Positions 1-9,323 of a stretch of 64,000 nucleotides of DNA are shown here, piece after piece. How positions within the stretch are numbered: position 1 is the stretch's first letter; the number at the start of each line of letters is the position of its first letter. Origin of the DNA: Tenggerimyces flavus (GTDB lineage: Bacteria; Actinomycetota; Actinomycetes; Propionibacteriales; Actinopolymorphaceae); assembly GCF_016907715.1 (NCBI RefSeq), contig NZ_JAFBCM010000001.1, positions 4,836,001-4,900,000 on the forward strand, written 5' to 3'. Below the pieces are notes generated by a model. It made no database searches. It was given only the letters and a program-made list of their open reading frames with translations, and was not told the origin of the DNA. A program made the translations under genes and the position numbers.

Positions 1-1337
1 CGGACGCGCTGTGCTCGATCCATTCGGCCGGCGTCGTGCACCGCGACCTCAAGCCGGGCAACGTCCTGATCCACGACGGGGTCGCGGTCGTGATCGACTT
101 CGGCATAGCGCAGATCGCCGACGAGACGCGCCTGACCATGCCTGGAATGGTGTACGGGACGCCTGGGTACGTCGCGCCGGAGGTGCTCTCCGGCGGCGCG
201 GTCACGCCGGCGGCCGACATCCACGCGTGGGCGACCACGGTGACGTTCGCCGCGACCAACCGCGCACCGTTCGGCAAGGGCGGGCTGACGACGATCGCGT
301 ACCGGGTGCTGAACGACGACGTCGACCTGACCGGCTGCCCGCCGTGGCTCGTTCCGGTGCTGAAGCGCTGCCTGGCAAAGGACCCGCTGGACCGGCCGAC
401 GGCACCGGAGCTGCTGCTGTGGTTGGAGGAGGGCGAGGAGCCGGCCGACGTCCGGAAGTACCCGGCGGGACGGATCCCCACCTTCGTCGTGCCGGTGCAG
501 CAGCCGGCGGAGGACGCCACGCCCCAGGCGGGACCGGACATCGTGCAGCCGTACGACTGGACGCGCGAGCCGCCGAGCCCGACCCGGCAGTACACGGCGG
601 TGGCACCTTCGGCGGCGGCCGCGCCGTCGACAGGGCAGCTGCCGGTCGAGTCGCCCGCGCCGTCTCCGCAGCCGGTGAAAGCGCAGGGCGGCGGTCCGTT
701 CAACCTGTCCCGGGTCGACCAGCGGAACCTGCACCCGGTCGTGACCGTGCTGCTGTTCGGCACCCTTACTGCGCTGGCCGCGACGCTCCCGATCGTGGCG
801 CTGGTCGCACTGGTGTGCTGGCTGCTCGGCGTACGGATGGTCGACCGGGCGGCGCAACAGCTCGAACGTCGCCGTACCGGCAAGGGCCGCCGGCGCTCCG
901 ACGGCTGGGCCGTCGCCGGCGCGATGCCGTGGCACGGCACCCGCTCGCTGCTGTTCACCACGTTGACGCTGCCGATCGCGCTCGCCGGCGCGTTTGTCGT
1001 CGCGGCGATCCTCGTGTTGGGGATGCTGGCCGGGAACGTCACGCCACCGCTCGCCCTGGTCACCGCGGTCGGAGTCCTCGGCGCCGCGGCCCTGGCCTGG
1101 TGGGGCATCGAGGGGGAGAGCGTCCAGCGCGGCAGTATCCGGGTGCTGAACACACTGCTCAAGCCGCGCTGGCTCGCCATCGCGGTCGCCGCCGTGCTGA
1201 GCGTGGCGATCATCGGCTTCGTCGCCCTGGCCACGGTCGAGCCGGTGAACCCCTGGCCGTTCGGCGAGTTCCAGCTCCCGGGCCGCCTCGGCGGCCTGGT
1301 CGGCAACTGGATCGGCGGCCCGTCGCTCGGCGACTGA
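1..1337 (+). CDS. Membrane serine/threonine protein kinase (5' end outside window)
   Basis: The reading frame enters from the window edge (codons begin at base 3), so the N-lobe and ATP-binding lysine are not visible. The visible 444 residues start just before the catalytic loop HRDLKPGN, followed by DFG and the activation segment ending GTPGYVAPE. The kinase C-lobe ends near visible residue 150. A Pro/Ser-rich linker follows, then about four hydrophobic segments (roughly nt 739-835, 955-1040, 1060-1110, 1165-1240). This matches a PknB-type actinobacterial Ser/Thr kinase, though the C-terminus is a multi-pass membrane domain rather than PASTA repeats. The substrate is not evident. It ends 79 bp before ruvC and is probably a separate transcription unit. 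Confidence 0.9.
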   Translation, partial: DALCSIHSAGVVHRDLKPGNVLIHDGVAVVIDFGIAQIADETRLTMPGMVYGTPGYVAPEVLSGGAVTPAADIHAWATTVTFAATNRAPFGKGGLTTIAYRVLNDDVDLTGCPPWLVPVLKRCLAKDPLDRPTAPELLLWLEEGEEPADVRKYPAGRIPTFVVPVQQPAEDATPQAGPDIVQPYDWTREPPSPTRQYTAVAPSAAAAPSTGQLPVESPAPSPQPVKAQGGGPFNLSRVDQRNLHPVVTVLLFGTLTALAATLPIVALVALVCWLLGVRMVDRAAQQLERRRTGKGRRRSDGWAVAGAMPWHGTRSLLFTTLTLPIALAGAFVVAAILVLGMLAGNVTPPLALVTAVGVLGAAALAWWGIEGESVQRGSIRVLNTLLKPRWLAIAVAAVLSVAIIGFVALATVEPVNPWPFGEFQLPGRLGGLVGNWIGGPSLGD

Positions 1338-1416
1338 CTCGCTCGGCGCGCCTAAGCTGCCCGGTCGACCGTGGCGGTTAACCTCCGAACAGGTGTTCGG
1401 CAAGAGGGAGGCGTGG

Positions 1417-1968
1417 GTGCGGGTGCTCGGGGTCGACCCCGGTCTGACGCGGTGTGGGCTGGGCATCGTCGACCAGGGGGCACAGCGCAAGCTGGCGCTC
1501 GTGGCCGTCGACGTCGTCCGCACCAGCCCGGACACCGACCTCGCGGTGCGGCTGTTCGCCGTCCAGTGCGCGGTCGAGCAGTGGCTGGACGACCATCAGC
1601 CGGACGCGGTCGCGCTCGAGCGGGTCTTCAGCCAGCACAACGTTCGTACCGTGATGGGGACGGCCCAGGTCAGCGGCGTCGTGATGGCGGCCGCGGCCAA
1701 GCGCGGGGTGCCCGTCGTTCTGCACACGCCGAGCGAGGTGAAGGCCGCCGTCACCGGCAACGGGCGCGCGGACAAGTCCCAGATCACGCACATGGTCACG
1801 CGGATCCTCATGCTGGAGAGCAGCCCGAAGCCGGCCGACGCCGCGGACGCGCTCGCGCTCGCGATCTGCCACCTGTGGCGCGGCCCCGCCGCGGCCAGGC
1901 TCGCGGCCGCGCAGAAGGCCGCCGGACCCGTTCGTACGCAGTGGAAAGTCCCGGGAGGTCGGTCATGA
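1417..1968 (+). CDS. ruvC: Crossover junction endodeoxyribonuclease RuvC
   Basis: Resolves Holliday junctions by symmetric nicking after RuvAB branch migration. The 183-residue protein has the RNase H-like catalytic acidic residues: D7 in GVDPG, E68 in ALERVF, and D141/D144 in the KPADAADAL segment. GTG 1417 is chosen because it gives the family N-terminus MRVLGVDPG and has an SD (agggag, 1405-1410) 6 nt upstream. An in-frame GTG at 1393 would add eight residues without family support. A TAAGCT -10-like hexamer lies at about 1351. The stop overlaps the ruvA start by 4 bp (ATGA), so the two are translationally coupled. Confidence 0.96.
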   Translation: MRVLGVDPGLTRCGLGIVDQGAQRKLALVAVDVVRTSPDTDLAVRLFAVQCAVEQWLDDHQPDAVALERVFSQHNVRTVMGTAQVSGVVMAAAAKRGVPVVLHTPSEVKAAVTGNGRADKSQITHMVTRILMLESSPKPADAADALALAICHLWRGPAAARLAAAQKAAGPVRTQWKVPGGRS

Positions 1969-2594
1969 TCGCGTTCGTCAAGGGGAAGGTCGCCTCGGTC
2001 GGGTACGACTCCGCCGTGGTCGAGGTCGGCGGCGTCGGCTTCGAGGTCCGCGCGACACCCGGCACGCTCGCCGAGCTCCGCATCGGTGAGCCGGCGACGT
2101 TGCCCACCAGCCTCGTCGTACGCGAGGACTCGCTCACGCTGTACGGGTTCGCCGACGAGGACGAGCGCACGGTGTTCGAGCTCGTCCAGACCGCCAGCGG
2201 CGTCGGCCCGCGCCTCGCGCAGGCGATCCTCGCCGTGCTGAGCCCGGACGACATCCGCCGCGCGGTCGCCACCGACGACCTCGTCACGCTCACCAAGGTC
2301 CCCGGCATCGGCAAGAAGGGCGCGCAACGCATCGCGCTGGAACTGAAGGACCGCCTCGGCGCCCCCGTCGGCACCGGCACCCACACGGCGAACGGCAGGC
2401 CCAGCATGAGCGCGGCCGCCGGCTGGCGCGACCAGGTCCACGCCGGCCTGATCAGCCTCGGCTGGTCCGTCCGCGAGGCCGACGCGGCCATCGACGCGGT
2501 CGTCCCGCTCGCCGAGGACCAGCTCGCCGCCGGCAAGACGCCGGAGGTCGCGACGTTGCTGAAGGCCGCGCTCCGGACGTTGTCGCGGGCGTGA
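1965..2594 (+). CDS. ruvA: Holliday junction branch migration protein RuvA
   Basis: RuvA tetramers bind the four-way junction and load RuvB rings. The 209-residue protein has the N-terminal OB-fold ([12 protein letters not shown] onward), two helix-hairpin-helix motifs ([12 protein letters not shown] and [14 protein letters not shown]) and a C-terminal domain III ([11 protein letters not shown]) that contacts RuvB. The ATG overlaps the ruvC stop. A GGGAGG SD lies at 1953-1958. ruvB follows after 4 bp. This is the standard actinobacterial ruvCAB order. Confidence 0.97.
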   Translation: MIAFVKGKVASVGYDSAVVEVGGVGFEVRATPGTLAELRIGEPATLPTSLVVREDSLTLYGFADEDERTVFELVQTASGVGPRLAQAILAVLSPDDIRRAVATDDLVTLTKVPGIGKKGAQRIALELKDRLGAPVGTGTHTANGRPSMSAAAGWRDQVHAGLISLGWSVREADAAIDAVVPLAEDQLAAGKTPEVATLLKAALRTLSRA

Positions 2595-2598
2595 GAGC

Positions 2599-3654
2599 GT
2601 GGACCCGATGACGCAGTACGAGGAGGGCGTGGTCTCCGCCGAGGCCTCCGATGACGAACGCGTCATCGAGAGCGCCCTGCGGCCTCGTACGCTCGACGAG
2701 CTGATCGGGCAGAACCGCGTCCGCGACCAGCTCGGGCTCGTGCTCGAAGCGGCCATGTCCCGGGGCAAACCGCCGGACCACGTGTTGCTGTCCGGTCCAC
2801 CCGGGCTCGGCAAGACCACCTTGGCGATGATCATCGCGAACGAGCTCGCCACCCCGCTGCGCATCACGTCCGGCCCGGCGATCCAACACGCCGGCGATCT
2901 CGCCGCGATCCTCTCTTCGCTGAGCGAAGGCGAGGTGCTGTTCCTCGACGAGATCCACCGGATGAGCCGCCCCGCCGAAGAGATGCTCTACATGGCGATG
3001 GAGGACTTCCGCGTCGACGTCGTCGTCGGCAAAGGCCCCGGCGCGACCGCGATCCCGTTGGAGATCCCGCCGTTCACGCTGGTCGGCGCGACGACGCGTT
3101 CCGGGCTGTTGCCGGGACCGTTGCGCGACCGGTTCGGGTTCACCGCGCACCTGGACTACTACGAGACCAGCGAGCTGCAGCAGATCGTGCACCGTTCGGC
3201 CAAGCTGCTGGACGTCCCCGTCACCGACGACGGCGCACACGAGATCGGCGCGCGGTCACGGGGAACGGCGCGGATCGCCAACCGGCTGCTGCGCCGGGTC
3301 CGCGACTTCGCCCAGGTTCGGTCCGACGGCATCGTCCGCGAGGACACCGCCCGCGCGGCGTTGGCGCTGTTCGAGGTGGACGAGCTGGGGCTGGACCGGC
3401 TCGACCGCGCCGTGCTCGACGCGCTCTGCAAGCGTTTCGGCGGGGGACCGGTCGGCCTCGGCACGCTCGCGGTCGCGGTGGGGGAGGAACGCGAGACCGT
3501 CGAGGAGGTCGCCGAGCCGTTCCTCGTGCGGTGCGGCTACCTGCAACGCACCCCGCGCGGCCGGATGGCCACGCCAGCCGCCTGGAAGCACCTCGGCCTC
3601 GCCGTCCCCGTGGACGCCGCCTACGCGCCGAGCCTGTTCGACGTCGAGGACTAG
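2599..3654 (+). CDS. ruvB: Holliday junction branch migration helicase RuvB
   Basis: Hexameric AAA+ motor that pulls DNA through the RuvA-bound junction. The 351-residue product has Walker A GPPGLGKT (66-73), Walker B LFLDEIHR (D117/E118), sensor and arginine-finger segment [18 protein letters not shown] (about 163-180) and the C-terminal winged helix (GRMATPAAW). GTG 2599 is used; ATG 2608 is an in-frame alternative that removes three residues. It is the last gene of ruvCAB. The 359-bp gap after it holds repeat copy A1 and the probable yajC promoter. Confidence 0.97.
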   Translation: MDPMTQYEEGVVSAEASDDERVIESALRPRTLDELIGQNRVRDQLGLVLEAAMSRGKPPDHVLLSGPPGLGKTTLAMIIANELATPLRITSGPAIQHAGDLAAILSSLSEGEVLFLDEIHRMSRPAEEMLYMAMEDFRVDVVVGKGPGATAIPLEIPPFTLVGATTRSGLLPGPLRDRFGFTAHLDYYETSELQQIVHRSAKLLDVPVTDDGAHEIGARSRGTARIANRLLRRVRDFAQVRSDGIVREDTARAALALFEVDELGLDRLDRAVLDALCKRFGGGPVGLGTLAVAVGEERETVEEVAEPFLVRCGYLQRTPRGRMATPAAWKHLGLAVPVDAAYAPSLFDVED

Positions 3655-3691
3655 CCGGCTGCCGCGGTGGCTCCCGAGTGACTCCCCAGTG

Positions 3692-3776
3692 GCGGCGAAT
3701 GATCATGTTTACATGATCATTCGCCGCTCTACGTGGGGTACACCCCGCGTAGAGCACCCACTCGCCAGGTAGAGCG
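3692..3776 (-). repeat. Family A structured repeat, copy A1
   Basis: A perfect 17-bp inverted repeat (3692-3708 / 3711-3727, core TGATCATGT-tt-ACATGATCA) overlaps a second hairpin, GCTCTACGTGGGG / CCCCGCGTAGAGC (3726-3755). Read on the minus strand it aligns with copies at 9028, 39080 and 60814. Relative to A2 it carries about 22 extra bases that create the second hairpin. It lies 38 bp after ruvB. It could act as a 3'-end stabiliser or terminator, although there is no T-tract. The rest of the 3655-4013 gap shows only the possible yajC promoter. Confidence 0.8.
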
Positions 3777-3902
3777 CCGTCGTGCCCATCCGCCAGCACC
3801 GGCGTAACGTGCTGTTCGTTGGATTCCGGAGCCAACGAGGTCGATCGCTGACGACGGATCGAGGGCCGGTCAACGGCTTTCGGGAACGACGCCGGACCCG
3901 GG

Positions 3903-3931
3903 TACGTTCATCCAGGTCACGCGGTTAGACT
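3903..3931 (+). promoter_or_regulatory. Possible yajC-secDF promoter
   Basis: TAGACT at 3926-3931 fits an actinobacterial -10 (TAnnnT). A weak TACGTT sits 17 bp upstream at 3903-3908. The yajC start is about 80 bp downstream. Only the -10 is convincing. Confidence 0.3.
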
Positions 3932-4013
3932 CCGCCGGTGGCCACTCTGCGTGGTCACTCCATGTCGAGGGCGCCCTTAGTCGAAGGACCGCCAGGGAAG
4001 GAACACCCGCGAG

Positions 4014-4460
4014 ATGCGTGCCGAACAGCTCAGTACCTGGGCCGCCCAGTCCTCCGGAGGCGGAGGATCGTTGTGGACCCTGTTGCTTCCCGTGCTCCTG
4101 CTGGCCTTGTTCTACTTCGTGGCGATCCGCCCGCAGCGGCGCCGGCAGCGTGAGCAGCAGGAAATGCAGGGCCGCGTCCAGCCCGGCCAGCAGATCGTCA
4201 CGACGACCGGCATGTACGCGACCGTCGTCGCGATCGAGAACGACGCCGTCGTGCTCGAGGTCGCCCCGGGCGTCCACTCGCGCTTCGTCAAGCAGGTCAT
4301 CGGGCGGGTCATCGACCCCGTCGCCGACACGCCGGTCGAGTCCACCGACGCCACCGCCGCGGACGCGACGGAGCCGGTGACCGAGCCGGTGACCGACACG
4401 GACACGAAGACCGCCGACAAATCACAGAGCAGCAAGCCGGGCGACTCCGCCTCGAGCTAG
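4014..4460 (+). CDS. yajC: Preprotein translocase subunit YajC
   Basis: Small single-pass inner-membrane accessory of the SecDF complex. The 148-residue protein has a transmembrane segment at about residues 20-38 (WTLLLPVLLLALFYFVAIRP), the typical RPQRRRQ cytoplasmic stretch, then a beta-rich domain (PGQQIVTTTGMYATVV). It ends in an acidic Thr/Asp-rich tail that is low complexity. The SD-like agggaagga lies at 3994-4002. It is followed 19 bp later by secD, the standard yajC-secD-secF operon. Confidence 0.93.
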   Translation: MRAEQLSTWAAQSSGGGGSLWTLLLPVLLLALFYFVAIRPQRRRQREQQEMQGRVQPGQQIVTTTGMYATVVAIENDAVVLEVAPGVHSRFVKQVIGRVIDPVADTPVESTDATAADATEPVTEPVTDTDTKTADKSQSSKPGDSASS

Positions 4461-4479
4461 ACACGGGGGACAAGACAAA

Positions 4480-6234
4480 GTGGCAACGACGACCAAGAGG
4501 CCACATCCCTGGCGCGCGCTCCTCGCGCTGTTGGCCGCTCTGGTGGTCGGGTTCGTGGTGATGGCGCTGCTGGGCGCCTGGACTCCGCGGCTCGGCCTCG
4601 ACCTGCGTGGTGGAACGTCCATCACGCTCACGGCTCGACCGGCCGCCGGGCAGGGACCGATCACGCCGGACCAGCTGAACGAGGCTGTCGACATCATCCG
4701 GAACCGGATCGGCGCGATCTCCGAGGCCGAGGTCACGACGCAGGGCAACGAGCACATCATCGTCGAGGTGCCCGGCGTCGGCCGCGACGAGATCGTCCGC
4801 CTGGTCGGACAGACCGCGCAGATGCGGTTCCGGCAGGTGCTCGCGGTGCAGGCGGCGAGCCTTCCGCCCGCACCGACCCCGACGCCGAGCCCCAGTGCCA
4901 CCGGCCCGACGCCCAACCCGACCGCGACCGGCACGGCCGCACCGCAGCCGAGCGTGACGCCGTCGGGTACGGCGACGCCGCAGCCGACTCCGTCCGCGAC
5001 CGCGACCAACGCGGGCCGGGCCGTCACGAGCGCGCTGCTCGCCCAGGGAACGGCCTCGCCGTCACCGTCGCCGAGCGCCACCGCGTCCACCCCCGCCACC
5101 CCCGCCACTCCCGCTCCGTCAGGTCCGCTGAAGATCGCCACGACGCCGGCGAACGAGGCGCAGCTCGCCGCGCTGGCGAAGTACAAGTGCGACGACTACG
5201 ACGCGGCGAAGGACGACCCGAACCAGCCGCTGCTGACCTGTGACCGGGACGGCAGCCAGTCGTTCGTGCTCGGCCCGGCGATCATCCTCGGCTCGGAGAT
5301 CGCCGACGCGACGCCTGGCCTTCCGCAGCAGGAGATCAACTGGCAGGTCTCGCTGAAGTTCAAGAACCAGGGCCCGAAGAAGCTCGCCCAGGCGAGCCGC
5401 GAGATGTACCAGCTGGATCCGCCGCTGAACTCGTTCGCGATCGTGCTCGACGGCAAGGTGATCTCGTACCCGAACTTCGAGGAGCCGATCCCCGGCGGCG
5501 AGGCGAGCATCACCGGCAACTTCACCCAGGTGCAGGCCACCGACCTCGCGAACGTGCTGAAGTACGGCGCGCTGCCGTTGGCGTTCGAGGCCAGTGAGGT
5601 GTCGACGGTCACGCCGACGCTCGGTGCCGACCAGCTGACCGGCGGCCTCACCGCCGGCATCATCGGCCTGGGCCTGGTCGTGATCTTCTCGTTCCTCTAC
5701 TACCGCGGTCTCGGCCTCGTCGTCGTGGCCTCGCTCGCCGTCGCCGCGGCGATGACGTTCGCGGCGGTCGTGCTGCTCGGCGAGGCACAGGGCTTCACGT
5801 TGACGCTCGCCGGCATCGCCGGTCTGATCGTGGCGATCGGCATCACCGCGGACTCGTTCGTCGTGTTCTTCGAACGACTACGCGACGAGATCCGCGAGGG
5901 CAAGACGTTGCGCAGCGCGGTCGACAGCGGGTGGAACCGAGCCCGGCGTACGATCCTCGCCGCCGACTCGGTGTCGCTGCTCGCCGCCGTCGTGCTGTAC
6001 GTGCTGTCGGTCGGCAACGTCCGCGGCTTCGCGTACGCACTCGGCCTGACCACGATCGTCGACCTGATCGTCGTGTTCCTGTTCACCAAACCGCTCGTGA
6101 CCTTGCTCAGTCGCACGAAGTTCTTCGGCGAGGGGCATCGGCTGTCCGGCCTTGATCCATCCCGGTTGGGTGTCAGCAAGGCGAAGTTGACAGGCGCGTT
6201 CGGCCGCCGTACGCCCGCCCCGAGGGAGGCCTGA
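4480..6234 (+). CDS. secD: Protein translocase subunit SecD
   Basis: Proton-motive-force-driven component that helps pull and release exported proteins at SecYEG. The 584-residue protein has TM1 at about 10-31, a periplasmic P1 head with the DLRGGTSI motif, and five C-terminal TM segments (about 385-560). The P1 region is interrupted at about 127-217 by a Thr/Pro/Ser/Ala linker of about 90 residues, clearly low complexity. GTG 4480 has a GGGGGA SD at 4465-4470. The stop shares one base with the secF ATG. Confidence 0.95.
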   Translation: MATTTKRPHPWRALLALLAALVVGFVVMALLGAWTPRLGLDLRGGTSITLTARPAAGQGPITPDQLNEAVDIIRNRIGAISEAEVTTQGNEHIIVEVPGVGRDEIVRLVGQTAQMRFRQVLAVQAASLPPAPTPTPSPSATGPTPNPTATGTAAPQPSVTPSGTATPQPTPSATATNAGRAVTSALLAQGTASPSPSPSATASTPATPATPAPSGPLKIATTPANEAQLAALAKYKCDDYDAAKDDPNQPLLTCDRDGSQSFVLGPAIILGSEIADATPGLPQQEINWQVSLKFKNQGPKKLAQASREMYQLDPPLNSFAIVLDGKVISYPNFEEPIPGGEASITGNFTQVQATDLANVLKYGALPLAFEASEVSTVTPTLGADQLTGGLTAGIIGLGLVVIFSFLYYRGLGLVVVASLAVAAAMTFAAVVLLGEAQGFTLTLAGIAGLIVAIGITADSFVVFFERLRDEIREGKTLRSAVDSGWNRARRTILAADSVSLLAAVVLYVLSVGNVRGFAYALGLTTIVDLIVVFLFTKPLVTLLSRTKFFGEGHRLSGLDPSRLGVSKAKLTGAFGRRTPAPREA

Positions 6235-7418
6235 TGTCCCGCCTTGGAGAGCTTGGACACAAGCTCTACACCGGTGAGGTCTCGATCGACTTCATCAAGC
6301 GGCGCAAGACCTGGTACCTCGTCTCGGTCGCGATCATCGTCATCTCGGTCGGCGGGCTCTGGCTCCGGGGCGTGGACTTCTCGATCGAGTTCCGTGGCGG
6401 TGCCGACTTCCAGGCGCCGGTCTCGACGAACAACGCGAACGAGCGCATCGCCGAGGTTCGCGAGGCCGTCGCGGAGACCGGGCTGGCCGAGGAGCCGATC
6501 GTCACCGCGGTCGGCAACAACCGGCTGGACATCCAGACCCCGCCGCTCGACGCGACCGAGGGTGTCCCGAAGATCCGGCAGGCGATCGCGGACGAGCTCG
6601 GCGTCGCCGAGGAAGACGTCAACTACTCGTTGATCGGTCCCAGCTGGGGTGGGCAGATCACCGCGAAGGCGCTGCAGGCGCTCGGGGTGTTCCTCGTCCT
6701 CGTCATGGGCGTGATCTGGCTGTACTTCCGCGAGTGGCGCATGTCGGTCGCGGCGATCGTCGCGCTGATCCACGACCTGGTGATCACGGTCGGCATCTAC
6801 GCGCTCATCGGCTTCGAGGTGACGCCGGCGACCGTCATCGGTGTGCTGACGATCCTGGGTTATTCGCTGTACGACACGGTGGTCGTGTTCGACAAGGTCC
6901 GGGAGAACACCCGGGGGCTCGCGTCGAGCAGTCGCGTGACGTACAGCGACGCGGCCAACCTCGCGGTCAACCAGACGCTGGTGCGGTCGATCAACACCTC
7001 GATCATCGCGCTGCTGCCGGTCGCGGGCATCTTGTTCATCGGCACGTTCGTGCTGGGTGCGGGAACGTTGAAGGACCTCTCGCTGGCCCTGTTCATCGGT
7101 CTGGCCGCCGGTACGTACTCGTCGATCTTCACCGCGACGCCGTTGCTGTGCGACCTCAAGGAGCGCGAGCCCGCGATGAAGGCGCTGCGTCGCCGGGTCG
7201 AGCAGCGGCAGCAGAGCGACGCCGCGAAGGCCGGGCTCACTGGCGGCAAGAAGCCCTCGGGTGATGCTGCCGACGAGGCTGCTGACGAGGCGCCTGGTGG
7301 CGCCGAGCCGCGGCCCGCGGTGAAGGTGGGCCAGGCGCCGGGCAGCGGGTCCCGTACGCAGCCGCAACGCAAGACGCGGTCCACGCGTTCGTCGCGGCGG
7401 CCGAAGGGCCGCCGGTGA
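6234..7418 (+). CDS. secF: Protein translocase subunit SecF
   Basis: Partner of SecD in the RND-type SecDF complex. The 394-residue protein has TM1 at about 23-43, the FRGGADF motif near residue 55, a short periplasmic domain, and five C-terminal TM segments with GYSLYDTVVVFDKVREN (SecF signature). It ends in a long Ala/Glu then strongly basic tail (Arg/Lys-rich), probably cytoplasmic. The start overlaps the secD stop by one base and the stop overlaps the apt start by 4 bp. Confidence 0.95.
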   Translation: MSRLGELGHKLYTGEVSIDFIKRRKTWYLVSVAIIVISVGGLWLRGVDFSIEFRGGADFQAPVSTNNANERIAEVREAVAETGLAEEPIVTAVGNNRLDIQTPPLDATEGVPKIRQAIADELGVAEEDVNYSLIGPSWGGQITAKALQALGVFLVLVMGVIWLYFREWRMSVAAIVALIHDLVITVGIYALIGFEVTPATVIGVLTILGYSLYDTVVVFDKVRENTRGLASSSRVTYSDAANLAVNQTLVRSINTSIIALLPVAGILFIGTFVLGAGTLKDLSLALFIGLAAGTYSSIFTATPLLCDLKEREPAMKALRRRVEQRQQSDAAKAGLTGGKKPSGDAADEAADEAPGGAEPRPAVKVGQAPGSGSRTQPQRKTRSTRSSRRPKGRR

Positions 7419-7990
7419 CTCACGTCGCGTCCCCGGAGCCCGCGGGCGACATCGCCGACCTGGTGCGCTCGCGGATCCGGGACGTGGCCGACTACCCGAA
7501 GCCGGGGATCGTCTTCAAGGACATCACGCCCCTGTTGGCGGATCCGTCGGCTTTCCAGTCGACCGTGGAGGCGCTCGGGTCGCCCTGGCTTGGAGCCTCT
7601 CCCGCCGTGGACAAGGTCGTGGGCATCGAGGCGCGCGGCTTCATCCTCGCGGCTCCGGTGGCGCTGGCGTTGGGAGCGGGCTTCGTGCCCGTTCGGAAGG
7701 CGGGGAAGCTGCCGTCGGCCGTGCTGAGCCGCTCGTACGCGCTGGAGTACGGCGAGGCGACGCTCCAGGTGCACCGGGACGCGTTCGCGCCAGGGGAGCG
7801 GGTGCTGGTCGTGGACGACGTTCTGGCGACCGGCGGGACGGTCGAGGCGACGACGAGCCTGATCCGCGAAGCCGGCGCCGAGGTCGTCGGCGTCAGCGTG
7901 CTGCTCGAGCTGGCGTTCCTTGCCGGCCGGGCCCGGCTGGAGGGCCAGGACGGCTTCGACGTCCGCGCTTTGCTGACCGTCTCGGACTGA
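7415..7990 (+). CDS. apt: Adenine phosphoribosyltransferase
   Basis: Salvages adenine to AMP with PRPP in the cytoplasm. The 191-residue product has the type I PRTase PRPP loop VLVVDDVLATGGT and the APRT-specific GIEARGFILAAPVAL segment. GTG 7415 overlaps the secF stop (GTGA). In many actinobacteria apt lies between secF and relA, as here, except that two extra genes separate it from relA in this window. Confidence 0.95.
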   Translation: MTHVASPEPAGDIADLVRSRIRDVADYPKPGIVFKDITPLLADPSAFQSTVEALGSPWLGASPAVDKVVGIEARGFILAAPVALALGAGFVPVRKAGKLPSAVLSRSYALEYGEATLQVHRDAFAPGERVLVVDDVLATGGTVEATTSLIREAGAEVVGVSVLLELAFLAGRARLEGQDGFDVRALLTVSD

Positions 7991-8023
7991 CCCGGTCGCG
8001 GCACAACGGGCAGGCGTACTCGC

Positions 8024-8548
8024 GTGAGCAGAGTGCTCTACCTCTTCACCTGCGGTGCGCCGTTGGCCGCGCGTATCGGTGACGGCATCACCGCCGCACG
8101 CGCAGCGGGTTGGACGCCGGCCGTCATCCCCACCGAGGCATCCCTCGCCTGGATACCCGACGACGCGCTCGCTGATGTGCCCCACATCAGCGGGCATCGT
8201 CAACCAGGGCAGGAGAAACGTCTTCCTCCTGCGGACGCGGTCGCCGTGGTGCCGATGACGTTCAACACCCTCACCGCCTGGGCCACCGGGCGTGCCGACA
8301 CCTACCCGCTCGCGACCCTGTGCGCCCGGCTCGGGGCCGGCACCCCTTGCGTCGCCGTACCCTTCGCCAAACACGACCTCGCCGGACACCCAGCCTGGAC
8401 GACGTCGCTCGACCTGCTCCGCCGATCGGGCGTGGTTCTCGTCGATCCGTCCACCGGCACACGCGATCACGTCGAATCCACGCCCTCCGGCCAAGGCGAC
8501 GCGATAACCGCCGCGTTCCGTTGGGACTGGGTACTCGACGTCTTCTGA
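8024..8548 (+). CDS. Flavoprotein-family (HFCD-like) protein
   Basis: The 174-residue protein resembles the flavoprotein/HFCD domain of phosphopantothenoylcysteine decarboxylase and EpiD-like enzymes: an N-terminal beta strand with LYLFTCGAPLA, then ADAVAVVPMTFNTLTAWATGRAD and CVAVPFAKHDLAGHP. Members bind FMN and act on cysteine-derived substrates, but no partner gene is adjacent and the substrate is unknown. GTG 8024 has no strong SD. It sits between apt and relA, outside the usual backbone, so is probably an accessory acquisition. Confidence 0.75.
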   Translation: MSRVLYLFTCGAPLAARIGDGITAARAAGWTPAVIPTEASLAWIPDDALADVPHISGHRQPGQEKRLPPADAVAVVPMTFNTLTAWATGRADTYPLATLCARLGAGTPCVAVPFAKHDLAGHPAWTTSLDLLRRSGVVLVDPSTGTRDHVESTPSGQGDAITAAFRWDWVLDVF

Positions 8549-8633
8549 CAGGCGGAGTGCGGATCGGCCTGGCTGTCGAAATCTTCCCCTCCGCTCCGAC
8601 GTCTCAGGCGACACCACGATCTGAGGAGATCTC

Positions 8634-9023
8634 ATGAGCGACTTCCAGCCCCGACTCGGCGCCGTGACGCTGTTCGCCGAGGACCTGGCGACGACGAAGG
8701 CCTTCTACACCGAGATCTTCGGGCTGCCGGTGACCTGGGAGGACGACGTCTCGGTCGTCTTCCTCTTCGGCGAGACCATGGTCAACCTCCTGCAGGTGAG
8801 CGAGGCGCCGGGCCTCATCGCCCCGGTCGCGGTGGCGTCCCCGGACGCGGGCGCGCGGTTCCAGTTCACGATCCACGTGACCGACGTCGACGCCACCTGT
8901 GCCGAGCTCACCGGGCGTGGGGCGAAGCTCCTCAACGGGCCGATGGACCGGCCGTGGGGCATCCGTACCGCGCTGATCGCCGACCCCGCCGGGCACCTGT
9001 GGGAGATCGCCACCAAGGCCTAG
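8634..9023 (+). CDS. VOC-family (glyoxalase/bleomycin-resistance fold) protein
   Basis: 129 residues with paired beta-alpha-beta-beta-beta modules: TLFAEDLATTKAFYTEIFGLPV at the start and DPAGHLWEIA at the end. The ending supplies the typical metal-ligand Glu. Family members include glyoxalase I, dioxygenases and antibiotic-binding proteins. The substrate cannot be inferred. ATG 8634 has a strong SD (gaggag) about 7 nt upstream. It stands alone before repeat A2. Confidence 0.85.
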   Translation: MSDFQPRLGAVTLFAEDLATTKAFYTEIFGLPVTWEDDVSVVFLFGETMVNLLQVSEAPGLIAPVAVASPDAGARFQFTIHVTDVDATCAELTGRGAKLLNGPMDRPWGIRTALIADPAGHLWEIATKA

Positions 9024-9027
9024 CCTC

Positions 9028-9131
9028 GGGCGTCGTGGTCGCCTTACGCGGCCAGTGGCCGCTCTACCTGGCGTCCACCCCACGTAGAGCGGCGAATGAT
9101 CATGTAAACATGATCATTCGCCCCAGGGCGG
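9028..9131 (+). repeat. Family A structured repeat, copy A2
   Basis: Starts with GTCGTGGTCGCCTTA and ends near CCCAGGGCGGG; both ends are shared with copy A4. The hairpin core has 15-bp perfect arms (9091-9105 / 9108-9122) with a 2-nt centre. Upstream CCACCCCACGTAGAGC is shared with A1, A3 and A4. It is 5 bp after the VOC gene stop. The rest of the 9024-9323 gap up to relA shows only a TACACT hexamer near 9292 that may be the relA -10. Confidence 0.8.
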
Positions 9132-9323
9132 GGGCGGACAGGGCGAACCCACCGTCGGACGAAAGATCGAGGCTAGGTAGAGGCTAGTCCGCGTCCAGGC
9201 GGGATGTGTGGTGTGGCCCGTCCGGCGACGGATCGTGACCGGTTATCCACCTGTCGGCAGCGTCCGTGACAGCTCTCAGGTCACTCCCCGTACACTGGAC
9301 TCTCGGCGTAACGAGGAGTGCCT

